From positions 1-46,399 of the forward strand of contig CAYZCY010000009.1 in assembly GCA_964477115.1 (NCBI GenBank): 46,399 bases of DNA. Reading direction: 5' to 3'. The notes beneath the pieces are model-generated. The model was not told the DNA's origin and ran no database searches. It saw nothing but the letters and a program-made list of their open reading frames with translations. Positions within the stretch are counted from its first letter, which is position 1. Every line of letters begins with the position of its first letter. Below are positions 16,720 through 25,413 of this stretch, in pieces. A program made the translations under genes and the position numbers. The DNA is from RGIG3135 sp964477115. Lineage in GTDB: Bacteria > Actinomycetota > Coriobacteriia > Coriobacteriales > Eggerthellaceae.

Positions 16720-17431
16720 GCGCAGACTCCAGAAGAGACGCGGGGCAAATTTCTGCGCCTTCGGGAACATACACCGCCAAGCAGGGAAAGCTCGGTTTTC
16801 CCGAAAGCAAGCTTCCCTCAGGCAAGCCCAGCTCTCGTTCATAGCCTGCCAAGGCCTTGCGAACCGCAGTCTTCGTCATACCGGCACGGCGCAAGGGCGA
16901 CACTACGCCAAGCTCGCCCAAAGCCCTAAAACCTGGGCGGCGCGCAGGGTCATCGCTCGCGTTGCTGCCATCGACCAGCACCTCGAAGCCGTCGCGTCTC
17001 GCATGCTCCCAAATAGTGGAGAAGATGAGCGTCTTGCAGAGGTAGCAGCGATCGGGCGGATTGGCGCAAATGGCACGCTTAGCTTGGCCGCCATCGAACA
17101 TATCCAGCTCAACGAGCTCAAAGGGAACGCCCAGGCGCCCCACGACAGCAAGGGCGTCCTGCTGCTCGAAATCAGCTTGGAAGGCGGTTTTCACCAGATA
17201 GGCCTTAACCTCGCAGCCAGCCAGATGCGCAGCAGCCAGAAGACAGGACGAGTCGCAGCCCCCGGAAAAGGCCACAGCCAAGCGCGGGGTGCGAGCAAGG
17301 AAATCCCTCAGCGACTCAGCCCCTAGGCGCTGGCCTTCGCCCAGCCATGAAGCATCTGGCGCAACATGCGACTCATAACAGCATGCGTTGCCAACGCTTG
17401 CCTTAACCGAAAGCTCATCTGGGGAAAGCAT
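16700..17431 (-). CDS. larE: LarE-like sacrificial sulfur transferase, C-terminally short
   Basis: LarE adenylates and then thiolates the carboxyl groups of the LarB product, donating sulfur from one of its own cysteines in the best-studied form. The 243-residue protein has the PP-loop SGGCDSS (56-62), a CYLC pair at 129-132, DGSNASDDPARRPG, and KPSFPCLA. Cys217 in that last motif aligns with the sacrificial cysteine (Cys176 of the Lactobacillus plantarum enzyme). After it only 26 residues remain, against roughly 100 in the usual protein, so the C-terminal region is missing. The N-terminus is about 30 residues longer than typical. The start at 17431 has a weak AGG site and lies 31 bases after ychF. 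Confidence 0.8.
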   Translation of the reverse strand: MLSPDELSVKASVGNACCYESHVAPDASWLGEGQRLGAESLRDFLARTPRLAVAFSGGCDSSCLLAAAHLAGCEVKAYLVKTAFQADFEQQDALAVVGRLGVPFELVELDMFDGGQAKRAICANPPDRCYLCKTLIFSTIWEHARRDGFEVLVDGSNASDDPARRPGFRALGELGVVSPLRRAGMTKTAVRKALAGYERELGLPEGSLLSGKPSFPCLAVYVPEGAEICPASLLESARARGLA

Positions 17432-17462
17432 GCTGACCTGACGCCGAAGGACGGGCGAATTG

Positions 17463-18536
17463 TTACACGTTGAACTTGAAGTGCATGACATCGCCGTCCT
17501 GCACCACGTACTCCTTGCCTTCCTGGCGAAGCCTGCCAGCGTCGCGACAGCCCTTTTCTCCACCGAGGGCGACGTAGTCCTCGAAAGATGCAGTTTCGGC
17601 CTTGATGAAGCCGCGCTCGAAGTCGGAGTGGATGACACCCGCAGCCTGAGGAGCCTTAGCACCCACGGGAATAGTCCACGCGCGCGTCTCGGTAACGCCG
17701 CTCGTGAAGTAGGACTGCAGGCCGAGCAGCTTGTACGCCTCGTTGATCAGGCGAGCTAAGCCACTCTGGGTCAGGCCGAGCGCCTCCATGTACTCAGCGG
17801 CCTCTTCGGGGTCGAGTTCTGCGAGCTCGGCGATATCAGCCTCAACCTTGGCGCAGATGGGCACCGGGGTGCAGCCGTCGATTTCGGGAAGGTCAGCGTC
17901 AACCGCATCCTCGTCAACGTTGGCAATGTAGAGCATGGGCTTCATGGTAAGCAGGTGCAGGTCATAGATCGCAGCTGCCTCTTCTACGTCAAGGCCCAAG
18001 GTGCGGGCACGATGGCCCTCGTTTAAGCCCTCAAGCACCTTTTTGGCAGTCTCAAGCTTCTTAACGCCCGACTTGTCGCGCTTTGCCTCCTTCTCAAGAC
18101 GAGGCATGGCCTTCTCAAGCGTGCCGATATCGGCAAGGATGAGCTCTGTCTTGATGGTCTCAACGTCGCTCTGCGGGTCAACGCGGCCGGAAACATGCGT
18201 GACGTCCGGGTCGCCGAAGAAGCGCACCACTTCAGCAATGGCATCGGTCTCGCGGATGTTAGCGAGGAACTGGTTGCCCAAACCCTCACCCTGGCTGGCG
18301 CCAGCAACCAGGCCGGCGATGTCGACGAACTCAACTGTGGCGGGAACAATGCGCGCCGGGTTGTCGATCTTAGCCAGTGCATCGAGGCGCGAATCGGGCA
18401 CCGGGACGATGCCGACATTCGGCTCAATGGTGGCGAAAGGATAGTTGGCAGCCAAGCCGCCCTTGTTGGTCATTGCGGTGAACAGGGTGGACTTGCCAAC
18501 GTTGGGCAGGCCGACGATACCAATGGAAAGAGCCAT
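17463..18536 (-). CDS. ychF: Redox-regulated ATPase YchF
   Basis: Obg-family P-loop protein that binds ATP in preference to GTP and associates with ribosomes. The 357-residue sequence has G1 GLPNVGKST (from residue 9), the switch-II segment DIAGLVAGASQGEGLGNQFL, a helical coiled insert, and a C-terminal TGS domain ending DGDVMHFKFNV. Length matches the family. The ATG has GAGGAG four bases upstream. A strong hairpin at 18590-18617 separates it from the NSS transporter, so it is probably transcribed independently, with larE following it. Confidence 0.95.
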   Translation of the reverse strand: MALSIGIVGLPNVGKSTLFTAMTNKGGLAANYPFATIEPNVGIVPVPDSRLDALAKIDNPARIVPATVEFVDIAGLVAGASQGEGLGNQFLANIRETDAIAEVVRFFGDPDVTHVSGRVDPQSDVETIKTELILADIGTLEKAMPRLEKEAKRDKSGVKKLETAKKVLEGLNEGHRARTLGLDVEEAAAIYDLHLLTMKPMLYIANVDEDAVDADLPEIDGCTPVPICAKVEADIAELAELDPEEAAEYMEALGLTQSGLARLINEAYKLLGLQSYFTSGVTETRAWTIPVGAKAPQAAGVIHSDFERGFIKAETASFEDYVALGGEKGCRDAGRLRQEGKEYVVQDGDVMHFKFNV

Positions 18537-18589
18537 GAGTCTCCTCGAAACGTGAATACCGGGTTAAAACGTAACCGATTCATGATAGC

Positions 18590-18617
18590 AGAAGACCCCA
18601 CCGAAGCGGGGTCTTCT
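18590..18617 (-). terminator. Intrinsic terminator-like hairpin after the NSS gene
   Basis: Perfect ten-base arms AGAAGACCCC and GGGGTCTTCT with an eight-base loop, 55 bases beyond the NSS stop. The T-tract on the minus strand is weak (TCTTCTGCTAT). Confidence 0.65.
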
Positions 18618-18671
18618 CTAAGCGTAATGGAGAGGCGCGTCGCAAACCACAAGCCGCGCGCCACAATCGGG

Positions 18672-20051
18672 CTAGAAGCTTATCAATCCGAAGGTCTGAG
18701 CCACATAGGCGACCAGGATGACAACCAGCAGAACCGGCGCGATGTACTTGATCATGACGACCCAAGCCTTCTCGGCCTTGAAGGGGCTAGAGATCTTGAT
18801 CTCGTCGATGATTTCCTTCGGCTTGATGAGCCAACCGACGAAGATGCAGGTGAACAGCGCTGCAATCGGCATCATGACGGAGTTGGTGATGAAGTCGAAG
18901 AAGTCAAGCAGCTGCGTGCCAGCACCCAAAGGCTCAAGGCCGATGAGCACGTTGTAGCCAGCGTTGACGAATGCGCCAAACACAACGATGAAAGCGAACA
19001 CGATGGCCATAGCCTTCTTGCGAGCCATGCCCGCACCGTCTTCCACGATGGAAACGCAGGTCTCAGTCAGAGAGATTGCGGAGGTCAGAGCCGCAAAGAA
19101 AACCAGCAGGAAGAACAGGAAGCCGATCACGGTAGCCATGCCGCCCATGTCGGCGAAGACGCTGGGCAGGGTGATGAACATAAGCGAGGGGCCAGCCTTG
19201 GCGGCAACAGCCTCAGCGGAACCCATGGCAACGAAAGCAGCCGGAACGATCATAAGGCCGGCAAGGAAGGACACGCCCAGATCAAAACCGCCGACTCGGA
19301 CGACGGACTGAGGGAGGCTTTCCTTCTTCTCAAGGTAGGAGCCATAGGTGATCATGATGCCCATGGCAAGAGAAAGGCTGTAGAACATCTGACCCAAAGC
19401 ACCGATGACAAGCTCGGGAGAGAACTTGCTGAAATCAGGCTTGAGGTAGTACATGACACCATCCAGCGCGCCCGGCATGGTCATGGTGTAAACAGCAATG
19501 CCGACAGCCAAGATAATCAGCGCAGGCATCATAACCAGGTTGACCTTTTCGATGCCGCCCTTAACGCCCTTGGCGACAACCACGAAGGTGATCGCCATGA
19601 ACACGAGCATCCAGAAGTACGTGGACATATCGCCGTAGACGAAGTCGACGAAGTAGGAGCCGCCCTCAGCAGCGATGGCCAGCGGACCGTCAACGATGTA
19701 GCCGACCATGAACTTCGTGACCCAGCCACCGATGATGCAGTAGTAAGGCACGATGATAAACGGGATGGCAGAAGTCAAAATGCCGATAAAGGCGTACTTC
19801 TTACCATAGTGCTTAAAAGCACCGATTGCGGACATGCCGGTCTTACGTCCAAGCGCGGTCTCCAAAAGAAGCATGGACGCACCGAAGGTGAACACCAGCA
19901 CAACATAGGTCAGCAAGAAGGTGCCGCCGCCGTACTTTGCCGCCAGATACGGGAAACGCCACATGTTTCCCAAACCGACTGCGGAGGCTGCAGCGGCCAG
20001 GATGAACGCCCACTTGCCAGACCAAGAGGCGCGCTCTTTTTTCTCAGCCAT
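18672..20051 (-). CDS. Sodium-dependent neurotransmitter-symporter-family (NSS/SNF) transporter
   Basis: A 459-residue Na+-coupled symporter of the LeuT/NSS family, probably for an amino acid or amine. The first unwound helix region AVGLGNMWRFPYLAAKYGGG (near residues 24-43) is the family's Na+ and substrate site. Eleven to twelve hydrophobic helices follow, with a short cytoplasmic C-terminus. The ATG is preceded by GGAG at a good distance. It is a single-gene unit: promoter TATAAT at 20175-20180, a leader with two strong hairpins, and a terminator hairpin downstream. Substrate cannot be deduced from the sequence. Confidence 0.93.
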   Translation of the reverse strand: MAEKKERASWSGKWAFILAAAASAVGLGNMWRFPYLAAKYGGGTFLLTYVVLVFTFGASMLLLETALGRKTGMSAIGAFKHYGKKYAFIGILTSAIPFIIVPYYCIIGGWVTKFMVGYIVDGPLAIAAEGGSYFVDFVYGDMSTYFWMLVFMAITFVVVAKGVKGGIEKVNLVMMPALIILAVGIAVYTMTMPGALDGVMYYLKPDFSKFSPELVIGALGQMFYSLSLAMGIMITYGSYLEKKESLPQSVVRVGGFDLGVSFLAGLMIVPAAFVAMGSAEAVAAKAGPSLMFITLPSVFADMGGMATVIGFLFFLLVFFAALTSAISLTETCVSIVEDGAGMARKKAMAIVFAFIVVFGAFVNAGYNVLIGLEPLGAGTQLLDFFDFITNSVMMPIAALFTCIFVGWLIKPKEIIDEIKISSPFKAEKAWVVMIKYIAPVLLVVILVAYVAQTFGLISF

Positions 20052-20180
20052 TATTTCTCCGTCCCCTCCTGCGCTTCCCGCGCAGGCGAATAGAATTTGC
20101 CTCTTCGCACATCATGCGGCTTATGAGAGACAGCCGAATCATGTGCGAAGAGCCCCAATAAAACCAATTAACGAATTATA
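20052..20180 (-). promoter_or_regulatory. Structured 5' leader and promoter of the NSS gene
   Basis: TATAAT (20175-20180, minus strand) sits about 120 bases before the ATG; no good -35 is visible. The predicted leader holds a 52-base imperfect palindrome (20101-20152: 12 perfect outer base pairs, 19 of 21 overall, 10-base loop). A second hairpin at 20068-20086 (CCTGCGC and GCGCAGG around five bases) sits next to the ribosome site. Neither is followed by a T-run on the minus strand, so simple termination is unlikely. Confidence 0.45.
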
Positions 20181-20284
20181 ACCGCATTGCGTCCACAAAA
20201 TCTCCCCATTTCGACAAAGAGCCCGCCCGATAAGGCTTTATTTGGGCAAATGGACGGGATGCGGCAAAGAAAATGGCGTCGTAA

Positions 20285-20518
20285 CTACACCAGACGAGCT
20301 GAATCGACCGCGCTGATATGACCCTGCGCATCCTCGAACAGGCATAAGCGGCCGTCACGACTTTCATAGATGAGCGATATAGCCGCCAAGGAACCGCCCG
20401 ATGCGGTATCGGGAACCGCCATCTTCGTAGCAAGCTTATGAGCCTGCACCTTGATCAGGCGCGCACGGTGGGCGCGCTCCTTTTCGTATTCTGCGCGGCG
20501 GGCGACATCACGAGCCAT
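20285..20518 (-). CDS. Small hypothetical protein downstream of truA
   Basis: A 77-residue protein that I do not recognise. The first 30 residues are a highly charged, Arg/Lys/Glu/Ala-rich helix. The rest (AISLIYESRDGRLCLFEDAQGHISAVD) looks like a small beta fold. The ATG at 20518 overlaps the truA stop by eleven bases and has AAAGG six bases upstream inside truA, which supports translation. The frame can be extended back to 20665 inside truA, but that part looks like a shadow. Its linkage to a tRNA-modification gene gives no firm functional clue. Confidence 0.6.
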   Translation of the reverse strand: MARDVARRAEYEKERAHRARLIKVQAHKLATKMAVPDTASGGSLAAISLIYESRDGRLCLFEDAQGHISAVDSARLV

Positions 20519-21371
20519 GGCAAGCCTTTGAACCGCACTCCAGATCGCCGTATTCCACGTGCCAGAAGCTAAGGCCGCAGGCAGGCGCGTTCTCCCCCGC
20601 CGCACTTCGATCGCAGGCAGCCAGCACATCTGCCACCCATTCGGGTTTTCGCTGGCCGCGGCCAACCGCCACCAAGGTTCCCACGATGGTGCGCACCATG
20701 GAGTGCAGGAAGGCGTTACCGACCACCTTGATCACCAGCAAGTTCTCCCCCATGACCTCCTCGTGTGAGAAAGATATCTCGTGTACGTTACGACAGGTGG
20801 GCTTTCCAACTGCTGACGCCGCCATGCAAAAGCTCTTGAAGTCATGCTCGCCTATGAGATAGGCAGCCGCGCGCTCCATGGCCCCCACATCAAGTGGCTG
20901 GGAGACATGCCAGCTGAAGTTGGACGTAAACACGGGCGGGACCTCGTCTGTGCAGATGCGGTAGCGGTATTCGCGCCACTGGGCGTCAAAACGCGCGGAA
21001 AAGCCCCGCGGCCTGCGCTCTACCGCATGAACCGAAATACCCTCGTGCGTAAGCGCGTTCAGGGAGCGCCGGATGGAATGCAAGCTACGATCGCGCACCT
21101 CGTCCTCGTCTGCGTCAAAGCTCACCACCTGAGCACGCGCATGCACGCCCGCATCGGTGCGACCGGAGCACACTACGTTGACCTCGCGACGAAACAGAAG
21201 CGAAAGCGCATGCTCGATTTCGCCTTGCACGGTGAGCTGCCCCGGCTGCTTCGCAAAGCCGCTAAAGGGCGCACCGTCATAGGACACCGTCACCGAAAGC
21301 GTCATGTCGTATGCGCATTCCGCCGCACGCTCCTCGAGCGTCGGGCGATGTATGTCACGGCTTTCTGTCAT
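20508..21371 (-). CDS. truA: tRNA pseudouridine(38-40) synthase TruA
   Basis: Converts uridines 38-40 in the anticodon arm of tRNAs to pseudouridine. The 287-residue protein has the start YDGAPFSGFAKQPG, the catalytic Asp in SGRTDAGVHARAQVVSFD, and EYRYRI and LIGEHDFKSFC typical of the family. The C-terminal motif VGNAFLHSMVRTIVGTLVAVGRG is also present. The ATG at 21371 has GGAGGG very close (two bases); TTG at 21398 and ATG at 21305 are weaker alternatives, the last with no ribosome site but lacking the odd first 22 residues. It is followed by an overlapping small gene. Confidence 0.93.
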   Translation of the reverse strand: MTESRDIHRPTLEERAAECAYDMTLSVTVSYDGAPFSGFAKQPGQLTVQGEIEHALSLLFRREVNVVCSGRTDAGVHARAQVVSFDADEDEVRDRSLHSIRRSLNALTHEGISVHAVERRPRGFSARFDAQWREYRYRICTDEVPPVFTSNFSWHVSQPLDVGAMERAAAYLIGEHDFKSFCMAASAVGKPTCRNVHEISFSHEEVMGENLLVIKVVGNAFLHSMVRTIVGTLVAVGRGQRKPEWVADVLAACDRSAAGENAPACGLSFWHVEYGDLECGSKACHGS

Positions 21372-21489
21372 GTCCCTCCATATCCAAAGATGAGTCAAAA
21401 CCCACGTAGACTGGCGTTAGCATGTCAACGATGCAAGTACATCAAGGACGCGATGGCAATGCTCGGTCACTCAAACAGTCCTCGCTTTG

Positions 21490-21514
21490 GAGAACAGCCC
21501 ACTGGGCTGTTCTC
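21490..21514 (-). terminator. Hairpin after dnaE
   Basis: Perfect 11-base arms GAGAACAGCCC and GGGCTGTTCTC with a three-base loop, 60 bases past the dnaE stop. There is no T-tract on either strand, so it may stabilise the 3' end rather than terminate alone. Confidence 0.4.
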
Positions 21515-21573
21515 GTCGCTTCGGAACTCGCTTGGTGAGCGCAGCCATCGCGTCCTCGTCACGCAAGGTCAAG

Positions 21574-24500
21574 CTAGGCCGACAAAACGTTATATCCGAA
21601 CAGCTCCTTGATCTCGCTTCGCATGATGGCGCTGCGCGCATCCACCGAAACAGGCAGTTCCGCGCGGAACTTGCGACCGTCAGCCTGACGCACCATGAGC
21701 ACCACGCCATCGCGCCCAGGATAGGACTTCAAGATGCGGTTGAGCTTGAGCGATTTCGTCTGGTCGAAATCCGCCGATGAAATGCACAGCTCCAGATGAG
21801 AGGGTGCCTCATCGGCTTCGCCAAGCTCGATGGCCTGGATCTCAAAAGCCATGATCTGGCTGCCGCGGTCATTGCATTCGAACTTACCCTTGATCTTGAC
21901 GATGGCGTCTTCCTGGATGACATCGGCGAAGTCTTCGTATTTGAAGGTGATGCACTCGATATGACCCGTCGTATCCTCAAGCGTGAAGGTGGACATCTTG
22001 GTACCGCGCTTGGTGAGCTTGACCACCACGTTGGAGATCATGCCCACGAACACCGCCGAGGGAATCTCCTTCGTACGTTCAGCCAAATCACCCAGCTGGA
22101 ACTTGGTCATACGGGAAAGCGTGCGCTCGTAGGGGCCCAGCGGATGCTCGGAGACATAGATCTTCATGATCTCCTTCTCATAGGCGAGCTTGGTGCGCTT
22201 GTCCCACTCAATGCCATCCGGCGCAGGGATGTCCTCTTCGAAACCGGAGTCATCTTCCTCGGCAAACAGATCGAAAATGCTTCCCTGTCCGGCATCGCGG
22301 TCTTTCTGGCGCTTTGCCGCCCCCTCGAGCAACGGCGTCTCGTCGACGAAGTACATAAGCTGTTTGCGCGTATAGCCCGTCGAGTCGAAGGCACCGCCCT
22401 TGATGAGCGCTTCGAGCGTCTTTCGGTTGTAGCACTTGGCATCAAGGCGGTTTACAAAATCATGCAGCGACGAATACGGACCGTTGGCCTCGCGTTCGGC
22501 GATGATCTCGTCTGCCACGTTGCGGCCGATGCCGCGCACGCCGACCAAGCCGAATCGAATGCCGTTGTCGACGGGCGTGAACTCGGCGTTGGACTGGTTG
22601 ATGTCAGGCGGCAAAACAGGCGTGCCGTTGTGGTTGCAGCTTGCGATGTACTTGATCAGGCGGTCGGTGTTGCCCATGTAGCTCGAAAGCACAGCCGCCA
22701 TGAAGTCGTTGGGGTAATAGGCCTTCAGATACGCCGTGCGCATGACCAGAATCGCGTATGCTGCCGAATGCGATTTGTTGAAGGCGTACTTTGCGAACTT
22801 CTCCGCATCCTGCCAGATCTGCTGAGCGACCTGCAATGAGTAGCCGTTTTCCACCGCACCGGCATCCCAGTCATCCTGAAGCGTCTTCATAACGGCGAGC
22901 TGCTTCTTGCCCATAGCCTTGCGAAGCTTGTCTGCCTTGCCAGCGGAAAAGCCGCTCATGGCCATGGAGATCTGCATGATCTGCTCCTGGTAGACCATGG
23001 TGCCGAAGGTCTCCTCCAGGATGGGTCGGAGTCGGTTGTCGTAGTAGTGGACCGGAATCTTTCCGCTTGCCACCTTCACGTAGTCATCCACCATGCCCGA
23101 CTCAAGCGGGCCCGGACGGTTAAGAGCAATGGATGCAACGATATCGGAGAAGCGCGTGGGAGGAAGGCGTGCGAAGAGGCTCACGTACAGAGCACCCTCC
23201 ACCTGGAACAAGCCGTCCATGTTACCGGAGCGCATGAGGGTAAACGCCTTTTCATCGTCAATGGGTATCTCCTCGGGCACGATGACCTTGCCGGTACGCG
23301 CCTCGATGTTGCGGCAGCAGCGAGAAAGAACGCCTAAGGTGCGCAGGCCCAAGAAGTCCATCTTGAGCAGGCCCAGATCAGGCGTGTAATGACCGTCGTA
23401 CTGCGTGATGATTCCGCCGCCCTTGGTGTCACGCTTAAGCGGAACATGGTCGCTCATGGGATCGCGGCAGATAATGGTAGCGCAGGCATGCACGCCTTCG
23501 CCGCGCACAAAGCCCTCGATGGACTTGGCCGCATCGATGACCTGCTTCACGTCCTCTTCGGTCTCGTAGGCCTTCTTGAGATCAGGGTTGGTCTCAAGGG
23601 CCTTGTCGATGGTGATGCCGAGCTCGTCGCCGATCATCTTGGTGATGCGGTCGCCTACGGCATAGGGGTAATCGAGCACGCGCGCAGCATCGCGCACGGC
23701 GTTTTTCGCCTGAAGCTTGCCGAAGGTGATAACGCCGGCTACGTGGTCTTCGCCATACACTTCCTTGATGTGCTCGATGACCTCGCCGCGACGTTCGTCT
23801 TCGAAGTCAACGTCGATATCGGGCATCTCCACGCGCTCGGGCGAAAGGAAGCGCTCGAAGAGCAGACCGTTCGACAAGGGATCGAGGTCGGTGATGCCCA
23901 TGGCGTAGGCAACGATAGCGCCCGCCGCAGATCCTCGACCCGGACCAACGCCAATGCCCTGACTGCGGGCCCATTCGATATACTCCTGCACGATGAGGAA
24001 GTAGGCCGGGAAGCCCTGCTGGATGATGACGCTCATCTCATAATCAGCGCGCTCAACCACATCGGCGCGGCTCGCGCGCAGCGCCTCGATGTCCTCTTCG
24101 CCGTTTTCCGCATAGCGCTTGAGGAGACCCTCGTACACACGCTTCCTAAACCAGCTGTCCTCGGTTTCACCCTCAGGCAAGGGAAAGCGCGGCAGGATGG
24201 AGTCTCGAGCAAGAACGACGTTGCACTTTTCGGCAACCTCAACCGTGGTGTCGCAGGCCTCGGGGAAGTCGCGCAGCGCTTCGCGCATCTCTTCCTCGGT
24301 CTTCATGTAGAACTCGTCGTTCTCAAAGCGCATGCGATTGGTGTCGTTTAGGGTCGAGCCCATACCGACGCACATGAGGATGTCCTGTGCGCGGGCATCT
24401 TCGCGCGTGAGGTAGTGAAAGTCGTTAGTGGCGATGGTCTTCAAACCCGCGGCCTGAGCCACCGCGGTCAGCTGATGATTGAGTTCAGTCTGCGTGTAGC

Positions 24501-25050
24501 CGGCATCGGTCATGATGCCCTGATTCTGCAGCTCGATGTAGAAGTCACCAGGCTCAAAGCAGCTGGCAAACTTACGCGCCCAATCAACCGCCTCCTCGAA
24601 ACGACGGTCATCGAGCAGCTTCGGGATGATGCCCGCGATGCAGGCCGATGAGCCGATGAGGCCCTTACCGTACTTCTGCAGCATGCTGAAAGTGGTGCGC
24701 GGCTTGTAGTAGAAGTTATCAACATGGGATTCAGACACCAGCTTGAGCAGGTTGTGATAGCCCTCGTCGTTCTTAGCAAGCAAGAGCAGGTGATACAGGC
24801 GCGGTTTGACGTCCTTGCGCAGGCTTTCATCGGTGGTGAAGTACACTTCGCAGCCGTAGATGGGCTTAACGGCGCCGTCGGTCTTCGCGCAGGCATCACA
24901 CAGTTCCACCACGCCGCTCATAACGCCGTGGTCGGTAATGGCCACAGCCGGCATGCCCAACTCCTGAGCGCGCTTGACCATGTCCTTGATATGGGTAGCT
25001 CCGTCGAGGAGCGAATACTCGGTGTGATTGTGCAAATGAACGAATGCCAT
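21574..25050 (-). CDS. dnaE: DNA polymerase III subunit alpha
   Basis: Replicative polymerase catalytic subunit of the DnaE type, 1158 residues (Escherichia coli 1160). The N-terminal PHP domain begins MAFVHLHNHTEYSLLDG. The polymerase active site carries PDIDVDFEDERR near residue 400 after GPGRGSAAGA, followed by GEGVHACA. The fingers segment contains FNKSHSAAYA. A helix-hairpin-helix (IRFGLVGVRGIGRNVADEII) and an OB-fold near the C-terminus complete the expected order. The ATG at 25050 has AGAGG seven bases upstream; the frame extending to 25140 adds 30 residues not seen in the family. It is the only replication gene in the window. Confidence 0.97.
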   Translation of the reverse strand: MAFVHLHNHTEYSLLDGATHIKDMVKRAQELGMPAVAITDHGVMSGVVELCDACAKTDGAVKPIYGCEVYFTTDESLRKDVKPRLYHLLLLAKNDEGYHNLLKLVSESHVDNFYYKPRTTFSMLQKYGKGLIGSSACIAGIIPKLLDDRRFEEAVDWARKFASCFEPGDFYIELQNQGIMTDAGYTQTELNHQLTAVAQAAGLKTIATNDFHYLTREDARAQDILMCVGMGSTLNDTNRMRFENDEFYMKTEEEMREALRDFPEACDTTVEVAEKCNVVLARDSILPRFPLPEGETEDSWFRKRVYEGLLKRYAENGEEDIEALRASRADVVERADYEMSVIIQQGFPAYFLIVQEYIEWARSQGIGVGPGRGSAAGAIVAYAMGITDLDPLSNGLLFERFLSPERVEMPDIDVDFEDERRGEVIEHIKEVYGEDHVAGVITFGKLQAKNAVRDAARVLDYPYAVGDRITKMIGDELGITIDKALETNPDLKKAYETEEDVKQVIDAAKSIEGFVRGEGVHACATIICRDPMSDHVPLKRDTKGGGIITQYDGHYTPDLGLLKMDFLGLRTLGVLSRCCRNIEARTGKVIVPEEIPIDDEKAFTLMRSGNMDGLFQVEGALYVSLFARLPPTRFSDIVASIALNRPGPLESGMVDDYVKVASGKIPVHYYDNRLRPILEETFGTMVYQEQIMQISMAMSGFSAGKADKLRKAMGKKQLAVMKTLQDDWDAGAVENGYSLQVAQQIWQDAEKFAKYAFNKSHSAAYAILVMRTAYLKAYYPNDFMAAVLSSYMGNTDRLIKYIASCNHNGTPVLPPDINQSNAEFTPVDNGIRFGLVGVRGIGRNVADEIIAEREANGPYSSLHDFVNRLDAKCYNRKTLEALIKGGAFDSTGYTRKQLMYFVDETPLLEGAAKRQKDRDAGQGSIFDLFAEEDDSGFEEDIPAPDGIEWDKRTKLAYEKEIMKIYVSEHPLGPYERTLSRMTKFQLGDLAERTKEIPSAVFVGMISNVVVKLTKRGTKMSTFTLEDTTGHIECITFKYEDFADVIQEDAIVKIKGKFECNDRGSQIMAFEIQAIELGEADEAPSHLELCISSADFDQTKSLKLNRILKSYPGRDGVVLMVRQADGRKFRAELPVSVDARSAIMRSEIKELFGYNVLSA

Positions 25051-25101
25051 GATGTGCCTCTTCGTCGCGTGCTGTGCGTCTTCGATGCTTGGGCGCGTGC
25101 T

Positions 25102-25401
25102 ATGGTGGGAGAAAGTGTGCGCTTTAGAATCGTAAGCCATGATACCAGCAAACCGTTCGGCAAAGGCTTCGATCCCGACAAAGCATTCATAGTACGACCG
25201 CAGGAGTATAGCCCGACCCCGGCGCCAGCAAAGCCGTCCTCCCCGTCTTCCCCGAACCTGAACCCCGTCGCAGAAGGCTCAGACAAAGCCCCTGCGCCGG
25301 GCAAAGGCCATAGCGTGTCTGAAAGATCGCTCGATTTCACCTATAAAGCACTAAAGGGGCCTGCCGGATCTCTCCGACAGGCCCCTAAAACAGGCTCTTA
25401 G
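25102..25401 (+). CDS. Possible small secreted-like or linker-rich protein (unconfirmed)
   Basis: The gap between dnaE and atpC contains a plus-strand frame of 99 residues from ATG 25102, or 94 from GTG 25117, the latter with GGGAG five bases upstream. The first part (FRIVSHDTSKPFGKGFDPDK) looks protein-like, and the middle is a Pro/Ser/Ala linker (SPTPAPAKPSSPSSP). No family is recognised and there is no signal peptide. The 3' end runs over the atp operon terminator hairpin and ends 12 bases before atpC, convergent to it. Codon third positions are only moderately GC-rich, so it may be spurious. Confidence 0.35.
   Translation: MVGESVRFRIVSHDTSKPFGKGFDPDKAFIVRPQEYSPTPAPAKPSSPSSPNLNPVAEGSDKAPAPGKGHSVSERSLDFTYKALKGPAGSLRQAPKTGS
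25355..25386 (-). terminator. Terminator of the ATP synthase operon
   Basis: Thirteen-to-fourteen-base arms built on AGGGGCCTG and CAGGCCCCT, with one mismatch and a short loop, 28 bases after the atpC stop. A T-rich stretch follows on the minus strand (TTTAGTGCTTTAT). Confidence 0.75.
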
Positions 25402-25413
25402 TAAAAAGAGAAT

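Noticed and set aside
18195..20093. A 632-residue plus-strand frame spanning ychF and the NSS gene
   Set aside because: Rich in Asp, Gly, His and Glu, as expected from reading membrane-protein codons backwards; it also crosses a terminator.
24918..25340. A minus-strand frame of 140 residues overlapping the start of dnaE
   Set aside because: It overlaps dnaE in another frame and has no ribosome site; the part outside dnaE is antisense to the better plus-strand candidate at 25102.
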